Source: Heterobilharzia americana (lineage: Eukaryota; Platyhelminthes; Trematoda; Strigeidida; Schistosomatidae). Taken from it: DNA of 64,000 nucleotides. A model generated the notes under the pieces. It did not search any database. It was not told where the DNA came from and saw only the letters and a list, made by a program, of their open reading frames with translations. Made by a program: the position numbers and the translations under genes. The stretch covers positions 45,925,920-45,989,919 of the forward strand of contig OX104128.1 of the NCBI GenBank assembly GCA_944470555.2, read 5' to 3'. Below are positions 49,062-62,354 of the stretch, one piece after another; the stretch's first letter is position 1; the number at the start of each line of letters is the position of its first letter.

Positions 49062-50960
49062 AGTCTCATCCATGATAAAAGTTAATTTCTTCTGTCATTT
49101 TTAAAGAGAAATTAACACAAACAGTGATTAATTAGCTTCCAATCGACTTTTTTCAAAATTATTTCCTTCCTGTACATACCAATACCTTGGCTTTGTCACT
49201 CAATCAACTGTGTAGACAATATATTGCTAAACGACACTGCTAACAAACACAGCAAAAACCAAAATCCTACACAAATAATCCGCCTCCATCAAAGGGAAAG
49301 TTTGTCAAAAAGCATTGTTGTCTTCAGCACAGAATAAGAACTAGTGTATACACTTATCAATTTATCAGTTTTCATGACAAACAAGCTCTGATCTATAAGA
49401 TAAACAGGGTGAATATACTAAAATATATGAGTTGCAGACACAAATGTATTATTGCTCGAAGATATGATAGGAACACGACAAATGAATTATTGATTGTTCT
49501 GAATCACTACTGACTACAAGAATCTGAAATTACATCTCATTACAGTCTCAGAAATCAAACAATAAATTTGTATTTTAATAAAAGCAAGGTAATTCAGTGT
49601 ACTGAACATTCCTTTGAACGAATCCTTTTCAGTAACTGTACAATCGTAGTTATAGCAATAACAAACGAACAAATGGGTATATAATTGGCTAGTCTGTGAA
49701 CAATAAGTAATTAAAACAGAATGTTATCTGGAAACTATGATGTATTAGCGCTATACATTTCGAACAATCTGATTGTTCGAAATGTATGGTGCTAATACAT
49801 CACATTTTTCAGATAATCTTCGTCTTCTCATTAAGCTGTTTAAATTTATCAAAGGGACCAGTTGCTTTAAACCAGAATGTTCCAGTGTGAAATACTGAGT
49901 TGATTCTAGAGGTGGAAAGAGATTGCATAATCACATTGTATATGACGGAAATAAACAGTTGCTTAGGGTGATGACTAGTAGAATAAAAAGGGTAAAAATA
50001 ACAATGCTAATCATGATCATTCACCAAAGTAAAGTATTCTGAGAGTTTTATAGAGATATTACAACTAACGCGACAGAAAAGTGAACAGTAGAGTGAAAAC
50101 AATAAAAATGTCTAGTGAGTAAGCGTAAGATGAATACTAAGGTAATAAAAAACCTCATGAAGAAAATGGACATAACTCTTCCCGACAAAGATCTTAGGTT
50201 TCAACTGTTGAATTGCAAGGACCTCTGCCATACATATATAACGACTTTCCACTTCTTTTGAGTCAATTGGTCTAACTTTCTATACGATTTTCAAAAAAGA
50301 CCTTTAAGGAAGTGGAATGTCTAAAGTTGACGTAATGGTCCAAAATGGAACTGTTCATTGACTTACATTTGGCTCTGGACAGACAACTGGGGCAGTCATA
50401 AATTTAGTTCCCTTCACAAATTTGAACAAAGTAAGAACAAAGACATTTGCAGAGAAAAAGGAGCTCATTTTATTTCATGACCTTTTGTCAGCTGCAAACA
50501 GCCTGCAGTTGAAATGAATTATTAGTAATAATAATTATAATAACACACATAACTTACTCTAAACACTCAGAAGTAAATGGCGATTTGAAATCCAGGATTA
50601 ACAATAAGGTGGTAAGTCAACGAAACATAGGATTAACAGCTGCATCTCTTAGTCAAAATCTATGGCTACTTATACCTGATGAGATGTAAAATTCTTAAGC
50701 TGTGGACTGGGAGGACAAGAAACGAAAAGCAGTGTAAAAGAAGGGACTGTTCAAGGGCTAATAGGTTAGGTAATTGCATGAAAAACTTGAAAATCATTAG
50801 GGAATAATAATCAGTAAGTAATTGGTGAAGAGATGATGCAATTAAAAGAAAAGGGAAGACTATATGCTTACATATACGAAGAATTATATGCATTTTCCAA
50901 GGTAAAGAAAGATCAATTACAGTCTCCTTCTGAGTACATAGGTCAGGTTGAAAATGTTTG
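49062..50960. other. No recognisable gene; small palindrome inside
   Basis: Apart from the palindrome at 49,739-49,801, I see nothing supportable. The region borders the 3' end of the minus-strand Penelope remnant. Confidence 0.45.
49739..49801. repeat. 31 bp-arm palindrome
   Basis: Arms 49,739-49,769 and 49,771-49,801 pair with two mismatches around a single base. Weaker complementarity continues outward, TATCTGGAAA on the left against TTTTTCAGATA on the right. This gives roughly 48 bp imperfect arms. It has the look of a small foldback or MITE remnant. Confidence 0.85.
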
Positions 50961-50971
50961 ATAGCAGGAGC

Positions 50972-51523
50972 TTACGGAGATCGTAATATAAACATAGTAG
51001 TTATTTTATTGACTAAGCTGAATGATTGAGAAACATCTATTTGACGCCCCGTTTCCATCAGATGCCTGGTGTTTGCACTTCTAAAGACCTTGCTACCATT
51101 CGGACACAGATTTTCATGGAGATGCTCATAAAATGGAGTAGACGCACCTCTTTCAGTTCGTCTTATATACTTGCTTCCACAAGCCCACGTTAATTGATGT
51201 ACGCAGTTGGAGGTGATATGAGATGGGTATTTGTCTACTTTCGACTGTGTTATTGAGCACAGTGTATCGAAAACTGAGATCAGTGTGGAAGCAGTGAAGC
51301 TCCTTCTCAGTGCAGCTTTTATTCTTCTGTCTATTCTTTCCGATGTCTTATCACCTCTGAATGCTAGGTGAAGGAAAACAGGCTTCTTCTGAACAGTTGA
51401 ATGTTTCGGTCTCTCAACAAATTCTTTTCCATTTTTCATGATGAATTTCTTCGGATATCCATTCTCTATTAGAGCCTTCCCAATTAAACCTTGAATTTTT
51501 CTTCTTGATTGTCTTTTGAGCAC
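50972..51523 (-). pseudogene. Penelope linker and GIY-YIG nuclease fragment
   Basis: This is the C-terminal segment of the element, overlapping the RT fragment in another frame. It holds the linker with PVFLHLAFRGDKTSERI and the nuclease portion SKYIRRTERGASTPFYEHLH, and it ends near a stop at 50,972. Arg replaces Gly in the YIG core, and the upstream GIY half is not clear. An active nuclease is therefore unlikely. Confidence 0.82.
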
Positions 51524-51837
51524 AACGTTTTTATTCTAGTGAATAGCGTCCTGACTAAACCACACTTATAGCTGACGGGACAGAAGCTATTGTAGTGAAG
51601 GTACTGACCAATCCACGTGTTTTTTACTGTGTATAGTTTTCCAAATGTTCCATCACTTCTCCGTCTTATACTTAGATCCAAAAAATCGAATCCATCCTCA
51701 TTTTCATATTCCATTGTAAAATGGTTATTTGTATGAGGTTGATCGAGTGTGTCGAGTAAGTTTGACGCATTATTCATGTTATCACAAGCGTTGAAAATAT
51801 CGTTGACATGTCTGCAGTAATCTGTCGTTCCCTTCAT
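51484..51837 (-). pseudogene. Penelope RT motif C and thumb fragment
   Basis: This is an open segment of the dead element. Near its start it reads CRHVNDIFNACDNMNNAS. The expected catalytic YVDD is changed at the aromatic residue and at the first Asp (to Asn). That alone would abolish polymerisation. FTMEYENEDGFDFLDLSI and LHYNSFCPVSYKCGLVRTLF follow, as in intact family members. Confidence 0.85.
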
Positions 51838-52108
51838 CGCAGCCTACATATTTGTTCGCTCGAGATTGTCCATGAATATATCAGTTAGGATAGGTCGTAG
51901 TGGTGAACCCATAGCCACTCCATCAGTTTGCCAGTACAGTTGATTATTAAAGTGCAAGTGAACACCTTTTGTGCAGAGGAACAGTAATTGTTTGAGTTAT
52001 GTTTTCGGCAGTGGTAGTGGATGAGACTGTTGACAGATTATGTGCATCGTTTCATCCACTGGTATGTTCGTAAGCAATGAGGAAACATCAAATGATACCA
52101 TGAATTTA

Positions 52109-52577
52109 TCAGATATCTAATCTCTCTATTTCTTCAGAGAACTGGAGTGTATCTTTCGAGCTGTGATTTGTGAGCGCTTTTCTGATTAGTTCCAATTTCT
52201 TTGCTAACCAATGAGTCAGTTTGTGACAAGGTGAACTATTCATGGGCAAAATGGGTCTCAAAGGAACACTGGACTTGTGGATTTTTCGGAAGGCCATCCA
52301 TGAAAGGTAGTTATGAACCTCTTGGTTTAGGTTCACTCTAGGTTGTTCCATCAATCAATTGCTTCTCCAAAAGTTTCCTGAGGTATTTGCTTACTTTGCT
52401 TGCAATTAAAACTGTCGCATCCTTTTGGGATCTATCAACTGTGAAACTCAACGAATCCCCCAAAATCATCAGTATTTTATGCAAGTAGTCGTTGTTATTC
52501 ATTATGACGACACCAGATCCCTTATCAGCTCTTGTTATAACAGTTTTGCGATTCTTGCGCAGCACCTTCAGCGTCAA
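52109..52577 (-). pseudogene. Penelope RT fingers fragments
   Basis: Two overlapping frames (52,577-52,338 and 52,354-52,109) give the early RT blocks. LRKNRKTVITRADKGSGVVI is followed, after a shift, by MAFRKIHKSSVPLRPILPMN and HWLAKKLELIR. The block order and spacing match Penelope-like RTs. The frame break between them confirms decay. Confidence 0.85.
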
Positions 52578-53020
52578 CCTATGCTGCTTATTCAGAATCT
52601 TTGACTGCTTGCATGGAGATATGCAGAACTGATTAGCAATATCGCCAAGCTTAGATTTAAACTAGCTTCTTCTATTCTCATCTATAGGCTTATAGTCATG
52701 AACTTACTGGTATAAGTTTTCAAATTGTGCTTCTGTATCAATTCGATTAACGCGTTCGAATGGACATGAAATTTAAATCAAAGAGACAAAGCTTCAGTTT
52801 TCATCTAATTTAGTGTGGTATTGGGGAGATTGCACACATACTTCTTTGGATTTTCAGGAAATCATTCATGCAGTTTCTCTCGCACTAGGGATTTTATGAG
52901 TTTATTCTCCCAGCTTCTAGATGTCTTCGACTGTAGGTCATGGATAAAACTGGTGAACTTTATGCGACATGCATTTGGAAATATTGCACATTCTACCGCC
53001 CACATGATCCGCTAAGCTAG

Positions 53021-56000
53021 AACACAACAATATGGCCCAAAGTGGCAGTTTGTCCTTCCCACCAACTTGTAGCTTACATGATGATGACGCCTATATCATC
53101 GGGTGAAGTACGTTCACAGCCTACTCAAAGGTTTGCTGACCAAGACCTTTCGATAAAGAAAACAGCTAATGCTAACTGATACTAATAATAATCTACATTT
53201 AAAACCCACTCATTATTATAAACACATGATAACAAACTCATACTCATTCAAAGATAATTAAAGGAATCTTCCGTGTGCGCTACGAAGTGATGAATATCTA
53301 TTCAATCTAAACATCTCGATGATTACTACAATGTTAGTAACCTTCACTTCTCATTCATGCTTCGTAAATAACCACACTCTCCATCATGAGTATTCACCGA
53401 CTCAGTGGACTAAGTAAATCGCACACATACTACCATTGAACAACTCGAATGATTAGAAACTACTCAAACTGATCTGTTTCCAGGCTAAACCCTATTGTCT
53501 AAAAGACTATTCAGTTAAGAGAAATTTCAATTTCTTAAAACATTCGCAAATTGATCATCTCATTTCAGGTATTCCAGTTCACCCAAGTCAGTTAGAGAGA
53601 TTCAGGTGATCTGAACTAATTCGGCTTCATGGCCTGAATTTGTCCTAGAACACCCGTGATAAGCTCGGCTTCAAACGAGCGAAATGGCGGTCCGGTGATC
53701 AGATGAGTTTAATCTGGCTGGCGAAACCTATAAATCAGATTGTATGGTTTCTAATTACTCAGGCTGTTCAGGAGTAGTGTATTTCGCTAGTTCACGATAC
53801 TTTTGTGTCAGAGACCACACAATAAGATCATGGCTGGATGGTTTCTAAAGGAAACCATATTCACACCATAGCTGTGTAGTTGGAAAGTTACTCAAATGTG
53901 ATGAATGTCAACATGGACGATGCAATTTGTACAACACTCACAAATTAATCATCCCACGAATCTCATATAAGATGCACGCTATTTCAGCTGCACGCAATAT
54001 TGTGTAATGCGAAATACCTTAAATCAACATCATCCACACAAATGTTAATTTTAATGATGACAATATGATAAGCAAATAGTTACACAGTGCCTGCTAAATG
54101 AATGATAGTCTCACCAGGTGATGACTTCTAATTAAATGTGATTTAATGGCTTAGGGTTCTGCCTAAAAATGGTCAGAAAAATTGCTGCATAGTAAAAATA
54201 AAGTGCTTAATTAAACACAGTGGAAATAATGTGGTAAGAAATTACTGCATTTCTTCTTTAGTAAGAAATTGAGAAATACCAACTGACTGAAGAGTCTTAA
54301 TTGTACATCAGCGTAATCACCAACGACCACTGTATTACTAACTGAGCTCTCACTGGTATGATTCTTCCCATCACTATACACCATTGTCTGCTAACCAGAA
54401 CGCTATTGCAAGAACTCAGCTTCCCTAGAACCTTGAATATCGGAGGTACCAAACAACTTATAGAAGTATGATATTCATGTCAACTAATCGTCAAAACTGA
54501 GTTAACAGAGAGATGCACACCTTCCTATTGATCACCTCTAAAATTGACTGAAGTGCAACATGGTGCTGAGCCGGCCAGTTCGGTAACTACATTAGGAGAT
54601 TATTGAATGTACTCGATTAGCATATACAACTGGACGACACGAAACTAGTTACCATCCAGTGATCAGTTAGTGTAATGACTTGGTTTATTCGACACTCCAG
54701 AAGAATATAAAAGCTATTAAATATTGGAAAGGATTGACGTGAACGCGAAATCAGTTTATTACTACACCTGTCCAGAAAACAAGAGCCTAAGAGTATAGTG
54801 ATTAGAAACAAGCAGTACGAGATGTTTTAATAAGCGATTGTAACACCTGATTATGGATTGTACTAGTAAGCAGCTTAAGGGTAAAAGCAACGCTTTAATT
54901 CAGTAGTAGATGGGATTGAAGTTCCATTGCTTCACAGCCTGTTTCGTTAGATAATACACTTTCTATACTTGTAAAAACACATTATCATTTGCCACCATAA
55001 GAGATTTTAAAAATTCATTATTCTAAGGACTAAAGACTTTATCAAGATCTGAAGAAGTCAGAAACTTTTCGCTTCCAACATTCAAGTCTCAGTAGGCAGC
55101 TTTGATGTGAATCCAATGCTTTGTCTGGATGGATGTATTTCTGTAAGTCAATGGACATTATCTATGAGTTCCCTGGAAGTTGTTTCGTGTATTACAGACG
55201 AAACTTATCTAAGAATCTGTAGGTAATGCAATAAGATAAAACTGTCTGTGAATATGTGTGGGGCAAACAGAAATCTTATAATCGGCGGGAGATGCTTATG
55301 GTTCTGCATTCTCCTCCAATACTGTATGGCCTGGAATGCACCAAACCTTCAGCTGTTAGCATCAGGAATATTTCACGAAGTATTTGCATCGTAGACTGCT
55401 GATCGTAATCCTCTTATCTGATACCTTTTAACTTCTGGTTACTCAATATTTTCAAGTTGTTTTCCACTTTCGCATATTATCATCAGTGAGTGTGAATATC
55501 AATACACTTTCATATCTAAATTCGGTCACATATGGTAATTTCGTAAACTGACTGATTTTAGAGCGGCAATTAGTTTACGATCATGTGTTTGACCACCTGT
55601 GACCAATATTCCATCTATTCTGCTTTTGTCATCAGATCTTGTGAAGCATTAAAATCCTTGAAAAAATTACCTTCTTTCATTCAAATAATGAAACTCCCAA
55701 ATGAATGGATAATTATTCTAGTCTTATGAATTAAAGCGTTACTGGCGGTCTTGAATAGTCTTTGGTCAAACTTCAAGTCTTTATTCAGATCATAACCATC
55801 CACTGATACTTGCTTTGATGTTAAGGATGATTCATACTCATTAACTTCTGTAAGTTCTGATTATCTCATCATATAAACTTCTACAAATTACAAGAGTTTC
55901 CCCCACCTAGGAAATTGCGACCAAAAATATTATGGTTGTTAGCTTAGCAAGTTTTACATGTTGAATGAGAAAGCCTGAACAAAAGAAAGTTGACAGTATG

Positions 56001-57853
56001 CATCATTTACATCCGGCATCGAATAATAATGTATTTCTGCATGCAACCAGACAGCTACTGATATACACAAAGCCAGTTAATAATTACCAGTAAATGCGAA
56101 GCAACATGTTGTCACTTCCGACTGATTACCTACAGTTATAAACCATCAATTCCATTGTAAAACAACGATATCAAGTTACAAGCCTAACCTAAAAGTTCAA
56201 AACGATAACGTATTTATCCAACAGTGATGGGATAAAGCTCATCATGCGGTAGGTTTACACAAACCTAGATTATGTTCAACGTGGAAAATTTCAAAAACTC
56301 ACTTCATGCAAGCATATAAGCTCACTCAGGCTGTAAGTACCTAATCGAAATCAAGAAAAATGACAGAAATCACACTAAAAAGTAGTCCAACTTGCTGTTT
56401 AGGTTACTCAACACAAATGAAAAATGTGTCGAAGAGCTAACCATTTAGATATAAATGAAATATATGATAGGAAATACCAAAAACACAAGTATGCATCTAC
56501 GTAAAGGGTTACTGAGTAGCCTATGAGTAAAACCCTTCACAAGGGCACAAGTGAAACTAACTGTGTGTTAAAACTACCATGGCTACATCCAAATTTGTAA
56601 GCCTAACACGTGCACTGAGATTTGGAGGTACTTAAACCAACGTTCCCACTGTCCAAATTACTGCTAATAACTCGAAACCTCATACAGTCGACGCCTCTTC
56701 ATCATGTGGTACGGATTTAACGTGTATATATAAAAGCAACGAAAATCGTACTTTCTAAGGTTACGAACTGTAATGACATGAGATAAACTATCAAATTGGA
56801 TTTTATTACCTGACACTTCGCCTTAACTTTCTTAATTGATTAAACGTCTACACCTCTTTTATGCTTTCACGTTTACACTACTTACTATTATCAAATAATA
56901 TAATCATTTCTACAAACTGGTCCTCGACGGCATCCCATATTTCGTTCATTTGGTCGGTGTTGGTATCTCATTTCACGATTGTGTCATACTCCATTTATGC
57001 TTTGGTAAAGCTTCATCTTTCCCTCAAAATCCTTCTGCATAAAACCCTTAACCTCACTCTGTGAATCCTCATGCTTTTAACATTTTCGATAGCGGTTCAC
57101 TTTACAAACAGACCTGCTGTTTATTTTGTGGATGCACATTTTTTGAAGTGCTATTAGGGGGCGATAAGCCTGCAAAGATCAGAAGATTCGCCCCTTGGAT
57201 CCACTAGTTATCATCGTCAATTTATTTATAGAGTTTCGTACTTGAAAAAATCTTGTGTTTCGGATTTTGCTCGCCAATCCATGGTATGGTTTATTCGACG
57301 AAGAATTGAAAGAACGTTTTCCTTCCAAATTTATGGAAAATTATTCACATTATTACACATTTAACTTGAACTGTTTATGCAAGCCAAGACTGACTAGATG
57401 CGGTCTCTGGAGTGTTGCGTATCAATGATTGAATCTCACTGTTTATATAACTCAATATTGATCACTATTGTATAGAAGTATTTCCTCAGGTAGCATCACT
57501 TTCACTTTCCACTAGTTGTTTCATGTCTGTGTTTCTGCTTAACGTAGGTTTATTTATGCACAGTGAAATGAAGCATAGTCACTGAAGCTTGCTACCTGCA
57601 TGCTAAAGTAGCTTTTGAAACCTGATGAACACTTTCGAAATTCGCAAGGTGACTGATCGTTTTGCAAATTCGCGTCATCAAAACAGACTTGTCGAAGTGC
57701 GGAATTTCAAGGTAGCATATTCAACGGTATTTCAATATAGTTCAGTGCTCACAAGGTTTCCCATTTACAACAGCAAACAACATGGATACTGAAAACAGAA
57801 ACGTATCTGTCTTAATTTGTTTAAAATATCCAGAAATGTCATTTGTATTCTAC
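53021..57853. other. No recognisable gene; possible unnamed repeats
   Basis: No exon or TE protein was recognised. GC-richer patches at about 53.6-53.85 kb and 57.1-57.2 kb stand out from the A+T-rich background and may be pieces of dispersed repeats, but I cannot assign them. Confidence 0.4.
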
Positions 57854-58733
57854 TTTTTATTTGTCCCTTCGGTTTCTAGTGGAACATAGGGCTTCAGTAG
57901 CACGCCTCCATTTCACTATCTTCTCTGCAATCTTTTCAACCTGGAGCCACGACTGCCCACAAGCTTTCATTTCTTCCTCACACCGTCTCCTCCATGTCAC
58001 CCTCAGCTTGGACGTCCAACTCGTCGTTTTCCATGCGGGTTCCACTCGAGGACCTGACCTGGCGCGTGATGTCCCCAATTGGCCTTCTCAGCATATGCCC
58101 AACCCAATCCATCTCCACTCTCTTCTTCTGCATATTTGTTGGGTGATAGGTTCTCTGTTGGTTCGTTGTCAGCCACAGTTCACTGTTGCTTATTCTTATC
58201 ATTCTGGTCATCTGATCTTCAGTATCGGGTGAGCGTAGGCAGCTTTTGATGAATGTCTGTAGTTTGTTGGAAGTGCTTTTCGTGACGCGCCAAGTCTCTC
58301 AACCATCACATAGAAGCACTGACTTACTTGACTGAATTAGTGTTGAAAATCCGGATGTTGTTCACACTTTATGCTGAGTGCAGTGGAGTGCAGTAGATCT
58401 CCACACTGATTTCAGACCAATGATGGCCTGTATTGCTATCATTCCGATCCTGGCTTTGGCATCCTCATCTGTCCTGCCACCGACGGCTGTAGTTGAGAGG
58501 ACACTGCCCAGGGATGCAGGTAGGTAGGTGAAAGGGACTACTTCCTTTAGGTTTCTCCCATTAATGGTGATCAGTGCTTGTTGTTGATGTTGTTGGTTGG
58601 GTATCTTCATCACCTCCGTCTTCTCCACATTCACTTGAAATCCCGTTTCCGCTACCCTGCCTCTTCGGTCAACTTGTTACTTTTCGCCTGTAGATCTTTG
58701 AGCTTGTGCAACACTGGATATAAACCAAGACAA
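57854..58733 (-). mobile_element. RTE-type LINE, copy D (5' truncated)
   Basis: This copy is homologous to the 3' end of the elements at 17, 27 and 62 kb. The C-terminal module appears, frameshifted, as VEMDWVGHMLRRPIGDITRQ. Further upstream on the element comes FKSVWRST-type sequence, and then NVEKTEVMKIP and NGRNLKEVVPFTYL (58,362-58,634). Small insertions relative to the other copies are frequent, and the trinucleotide tail has decayed to T-rich sequence, so this looks like an older copy. Homology ends just before the RT motif C region. Confidence 0.88.
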
Positions 58734-61700
58734 ATTCTTTTCATCGGTCAAACAGCATACGCTCATCTTCTCGCTGCTCACAGGGTAATGTCATTAAATC
58801 TTATTAAATCCCAAAGCGAATTTTTAAAGAGGTGTCACCCTACCATTATCTTTTTCACAAGTAGAATGAAGTGAAAGGTGGAACATAGAACCGTTCAACT
58901 GACTCTAGTGGGTCTCTACAGTGTAAACTAAACTGTTTACCACATTGATGTTCCAATGTTCATCGAAATACTGGTGTAATGACATTACAAGGCAACTTAC
59001 CAAATGATTTATTTGTATTAAATGGTTTAGAAGGGTTGAAGTAGTTGCATGAAGACGTGTGGTGCTTCACTGTCTACAATGTGTTCTGGATTCAACTCTT
59101 TTGACTGAAACTTTCTGAAATCGCTTGGTCAAAAAAGTATTCACACAGACTTATGAACATATACACTCTTACGTCCCTACTCTGTTGTTTGAAACTTATC
59201 AAACGCCTATTATTTTGTACAAATTGACCTAATATTTTTATAAGACTATATTTGTTCATCCGATTTTACATTGACATTCAACTACATTTCATTTCCTCTA
59301 TACTATTAGTAGGCTTCACTCACAAAATTCATCATCAACGTGAATGTGATCAATTTACACTTTTTGGTGTTGAATACGATGCATAATCACCTGTGTAATC
59401 AATTATTTTGATGTGAATCACAGTAAGATTTGATTCCGACATTTCCGATCACATAAGACTTTTCTGAAGAGAATTCCCAGACTAAATAACATTGCAAACA
59501 AACTGTTATAATAGATCTCACCGTTATTAATACAAAATTAAACAATTTGGATGGATATATTACTATTGGACATGAAGAGGAATTTATTGAAAAGATTTTC
59601 TCCTCACTGAAACGCCTTTCGGACTGTGATAGGGGTTTTAGAGGAGCTGGGAAACTAAACAATATTTCTGCTGGTCTGTATGCACATCAGACTGGATATT
59701 TGTCAATAAATTCAGTGTATAGAAAAGTGGAAAACACCTGTCATCAGTGAACTCGGATCACTGTGTTATACGTCTTCTATCAAAAATATATGATCGACTG
59801 AACAAGAACACCACTTATGCCAATCTGAGAAAATTATATCTAGAAGGTATAGACACGACACCATCCTCAGACAAAGAGTAGTGTTTCGAAATAAAGAAAA
59901 GGGCACATTTTTTGAAATACTGTGTTGCGAGATACAATCAACACTGTAAAATATCAACTGAAACATATTGACTTTGATTACCTAGAAAAAATACTTCACC
60001 CGACGCTTCATTTTGAGAAGTCTGCAAATTTCTCGCGAAACGTAACCTCCAAATTTGCATTTCACTCAGTCATGTGTCTTGGTTATTCCTCCTCATTATG
60101 CACAACACTTCAGTGATAAAAAACTATGTGCTATTCCACAGGATTTGAAAACTGCTACTACAACAAGTAGTACACCGCTGACATCTCATAAACAGATGAC
60201 TTCAGTTAAGCTTCAGATAATAAACATCATATTCATCCACTATATTCTCCCCATCTGTCTACAGAGAAGAGAAGAAGTAAGAACATTAGATTGCATGGAC
60301 ATACAACACACAGCTCAAATTTCATACGAAGTAAAGTATGTTAGAATCGGTAGATCAATATTATTCCAATAGAGAACAATAAGCATAAAACTACCATCAT
60401 TTACGTAGTAAAAATGCTTGAACTTCAAGACACTTACTGAAACATTATTATGGTTAATGTTTCCGAAAATCTCATACAATGTGAGATTTTGCAGAATCAC
60501 ATGCTGAGAATTCTGAACTGCAAGCAAAATGCACTTCAGTATTCACTAAATATATCACTACTACTATTCAAACACAAAGATGTATGAAATGGGAAGCATA
60601 CTGAATTCAATGCAAATATTCTTTACAAAACTATCCGTACACTGATTGATTAGAATATCGAATGGTGTAACACAGAAGTTCTAAGTAAGAAAGCAGATGA
60701 TATACCACGAAACCGATAAATATTAGCTGAAATTCACTAGATATTTATGCTACAACATATCTCAGAATTGTATCATGGATCGTAAACCCTGGGCAGTATT
60801 ATGACTCAAAGTACGAGAAATCAGCAAAAAAATCTTGATTCATATAGAAACAAAACCCACCAAAATAAGCACAACATCAAAAAATTCAGAAATCAGAACT
60901 TGAAGAAAAGTGATTAAATATCAGTGAATATGAAAGCGATTCATCATGACATACGTGGCAGTTCAATGCATCAAGATGTTCCAAGAAGATTCCTGGAACC
61001 ATATAGCATTTATTAAGGGGAACGTTCTACCTCCGAAATTTCATCATCAACTAGATAACTGATTAAATACTAACGAATATCCAGTCGAAGTTTATCGATT
61101 GGAAACATTGTTTGTAAGGATGAAGGAAATAAGAAAGAATCAACAATTACCATAAGACTGCCTAATTCAAGTAATCTACGTGTTTAGGAACTAACATGCG
61201 GATGAATGGTTACACGCATGTTGGTAGACGATGTCAGACGTCAGGTAAGCGAACCTCTCGACAGAAAGGCGAAAACACAAAGCAGTTGGAAATCTGGTAG
61301 TGACCAACATAATATGTATTAAAATGATTTCACACAAGGACACATTCCTTCATGTTCATACAATTCCTACACACAAACAAAGCAAAATGAATGGGAAATT
61401 GAGGCAAATTATGGCTGATGTTACTTGGGTCACTCTCTACGCCTAGTTTGAATACCCTAGCCTTATACAAAAACGTTCAGTGTCACTGGAAAGTGCATAG
61501 GTTTCCAATGATATCTTCTTCATTCACTTCTAAAAACGCTATTCAATACTATCGGCTACAAACCACATACACATAAACATACACATACACACTCTTGTTC
61601 GCAAACACACAAAACTAATACATCACAAAATCACTCATAAGATTCACCGTACTGTCCACAGTTTGCAAAAACCATCTACATACTAACCCCTTCAACACCG

Positions 61701-62303
61701 TTGTCACCCATACATCATTTACAAGGACTGATGCTATCTGAAAAATGTAGTGAAATTTGGAGTCACTACTGTCGTTTCCAATAACAGAATCTAATGATCA
61801 CAACAGGAATAATGATACCAGTGGTATTTATAACGATCTTTCAAGGTGCACACTGAATGAAGTATCGGCCAACATTTATTTCTGACACACAACAATATGA
61901 CATGTTCCATGTGACTTGAAATTTATCATTCAGTTATGTGGTGATTTGTCCAAAGTCTTAAGAATATCATGAACACATATAACAGCTGTATACATAGGTC
62001 ATTCGAAGTTTAGTCAGCCGCCAGAACAGTTTCAAGAGAGTCAAAACAACTACTGAAGCATAACATGATACAAATCCAATAATTCATGGTTTCCAATCAC
62101 ATGTTGGTGAACACAATGTGATTAAATGTCTAAACATTCAAAAATGGTTCATCTGATGAGATGCTTGGTTTTATCACAAAGAGAAGCCGCTTCAAGCATT
62201 CTAACTAATAGTATAAGTAAATCTGGCAGTAAAACGTTATTTCAACTGATAATGTTATCCAGTAACACAGAATACAAATTGTAGCATCACAGTGAGACTT
62301 TCA
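58734..62303. other. No recognised gene; one coding-like patch
   Basis: This is mostly unrecognised A+T-rich DNA. The patch at 59.5-59.95 kb is described separately. A 9 bp-stem hairpin, AAAATCTCA with TGAGATTTT, occurs near 60,468-60,492. Confidence 0.4.
59526..59947 (+). pseudogene. Unrecognised coding-like patch in two frames
   Basis: One frame reads NLDGYITIGHEEEFIEKIF and continues to a stop at 59,750. A second frame opens at once with NSDHCVIRLLSKIYDRL and runs about 40 codons to a stop at 59,880, with RAHFLKYCVARYNQHC just beyond it. The composition is more protein-like than the surrounding chance frames, and the two frames abut. This could be a frameshifted pseudogene or an unrecognised exon pair. 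I do not recognise the family, and the antisense frame is similarly open in the first half. Confidence 0.25.
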
Positions 62304-62354
62304 GATTATTATTATTATTATTAGTCCCTTGGGTTCCTGGTGGAACATAGGGCT

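Larger units (their letters stand above)
50965..53020 (-). mobile_element. Penelope-like element remnant, second subfamily
   Basis: A fairly complete but broken Penelope-like element on the minus strand. In order: an N-terminal region (about 53,020-52,580), RT fingers with TRADKGSGVVIMNN, SWMAFRKIHKSSVPLRPI, motif A as FDVSSLLTNIP (about 52,090), an intact motif B core DGVAMGSP (about 51,910), motif C as RHVNDIF (about 51,805) in place of YVDD, then FDFLDLSI. The GIY-YIG end has SKYIRRTERG, with the motif Gly replaced, and YEHLHEN. Frameshifts and stops break it into at least four pieces. Its YIGRT-type nuclease differs from the YIGQT type at 13.1 kb, so two subfamilies are present. Confidence 0.9.

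Noticed and set aside
53680..53750. Hammerhead-like order CAGATGAG ... CGAAACC
   Set aside because: U4 of the CUGAUGA core is replaced, stem II does not pair beyond one or two positions, and the flanks do not form stem I. Probably chance.
60468..60492. 9 bp-stem hairpin
   Set aside because: Too short and isolated to separate from chance in A+T-rich DNA.
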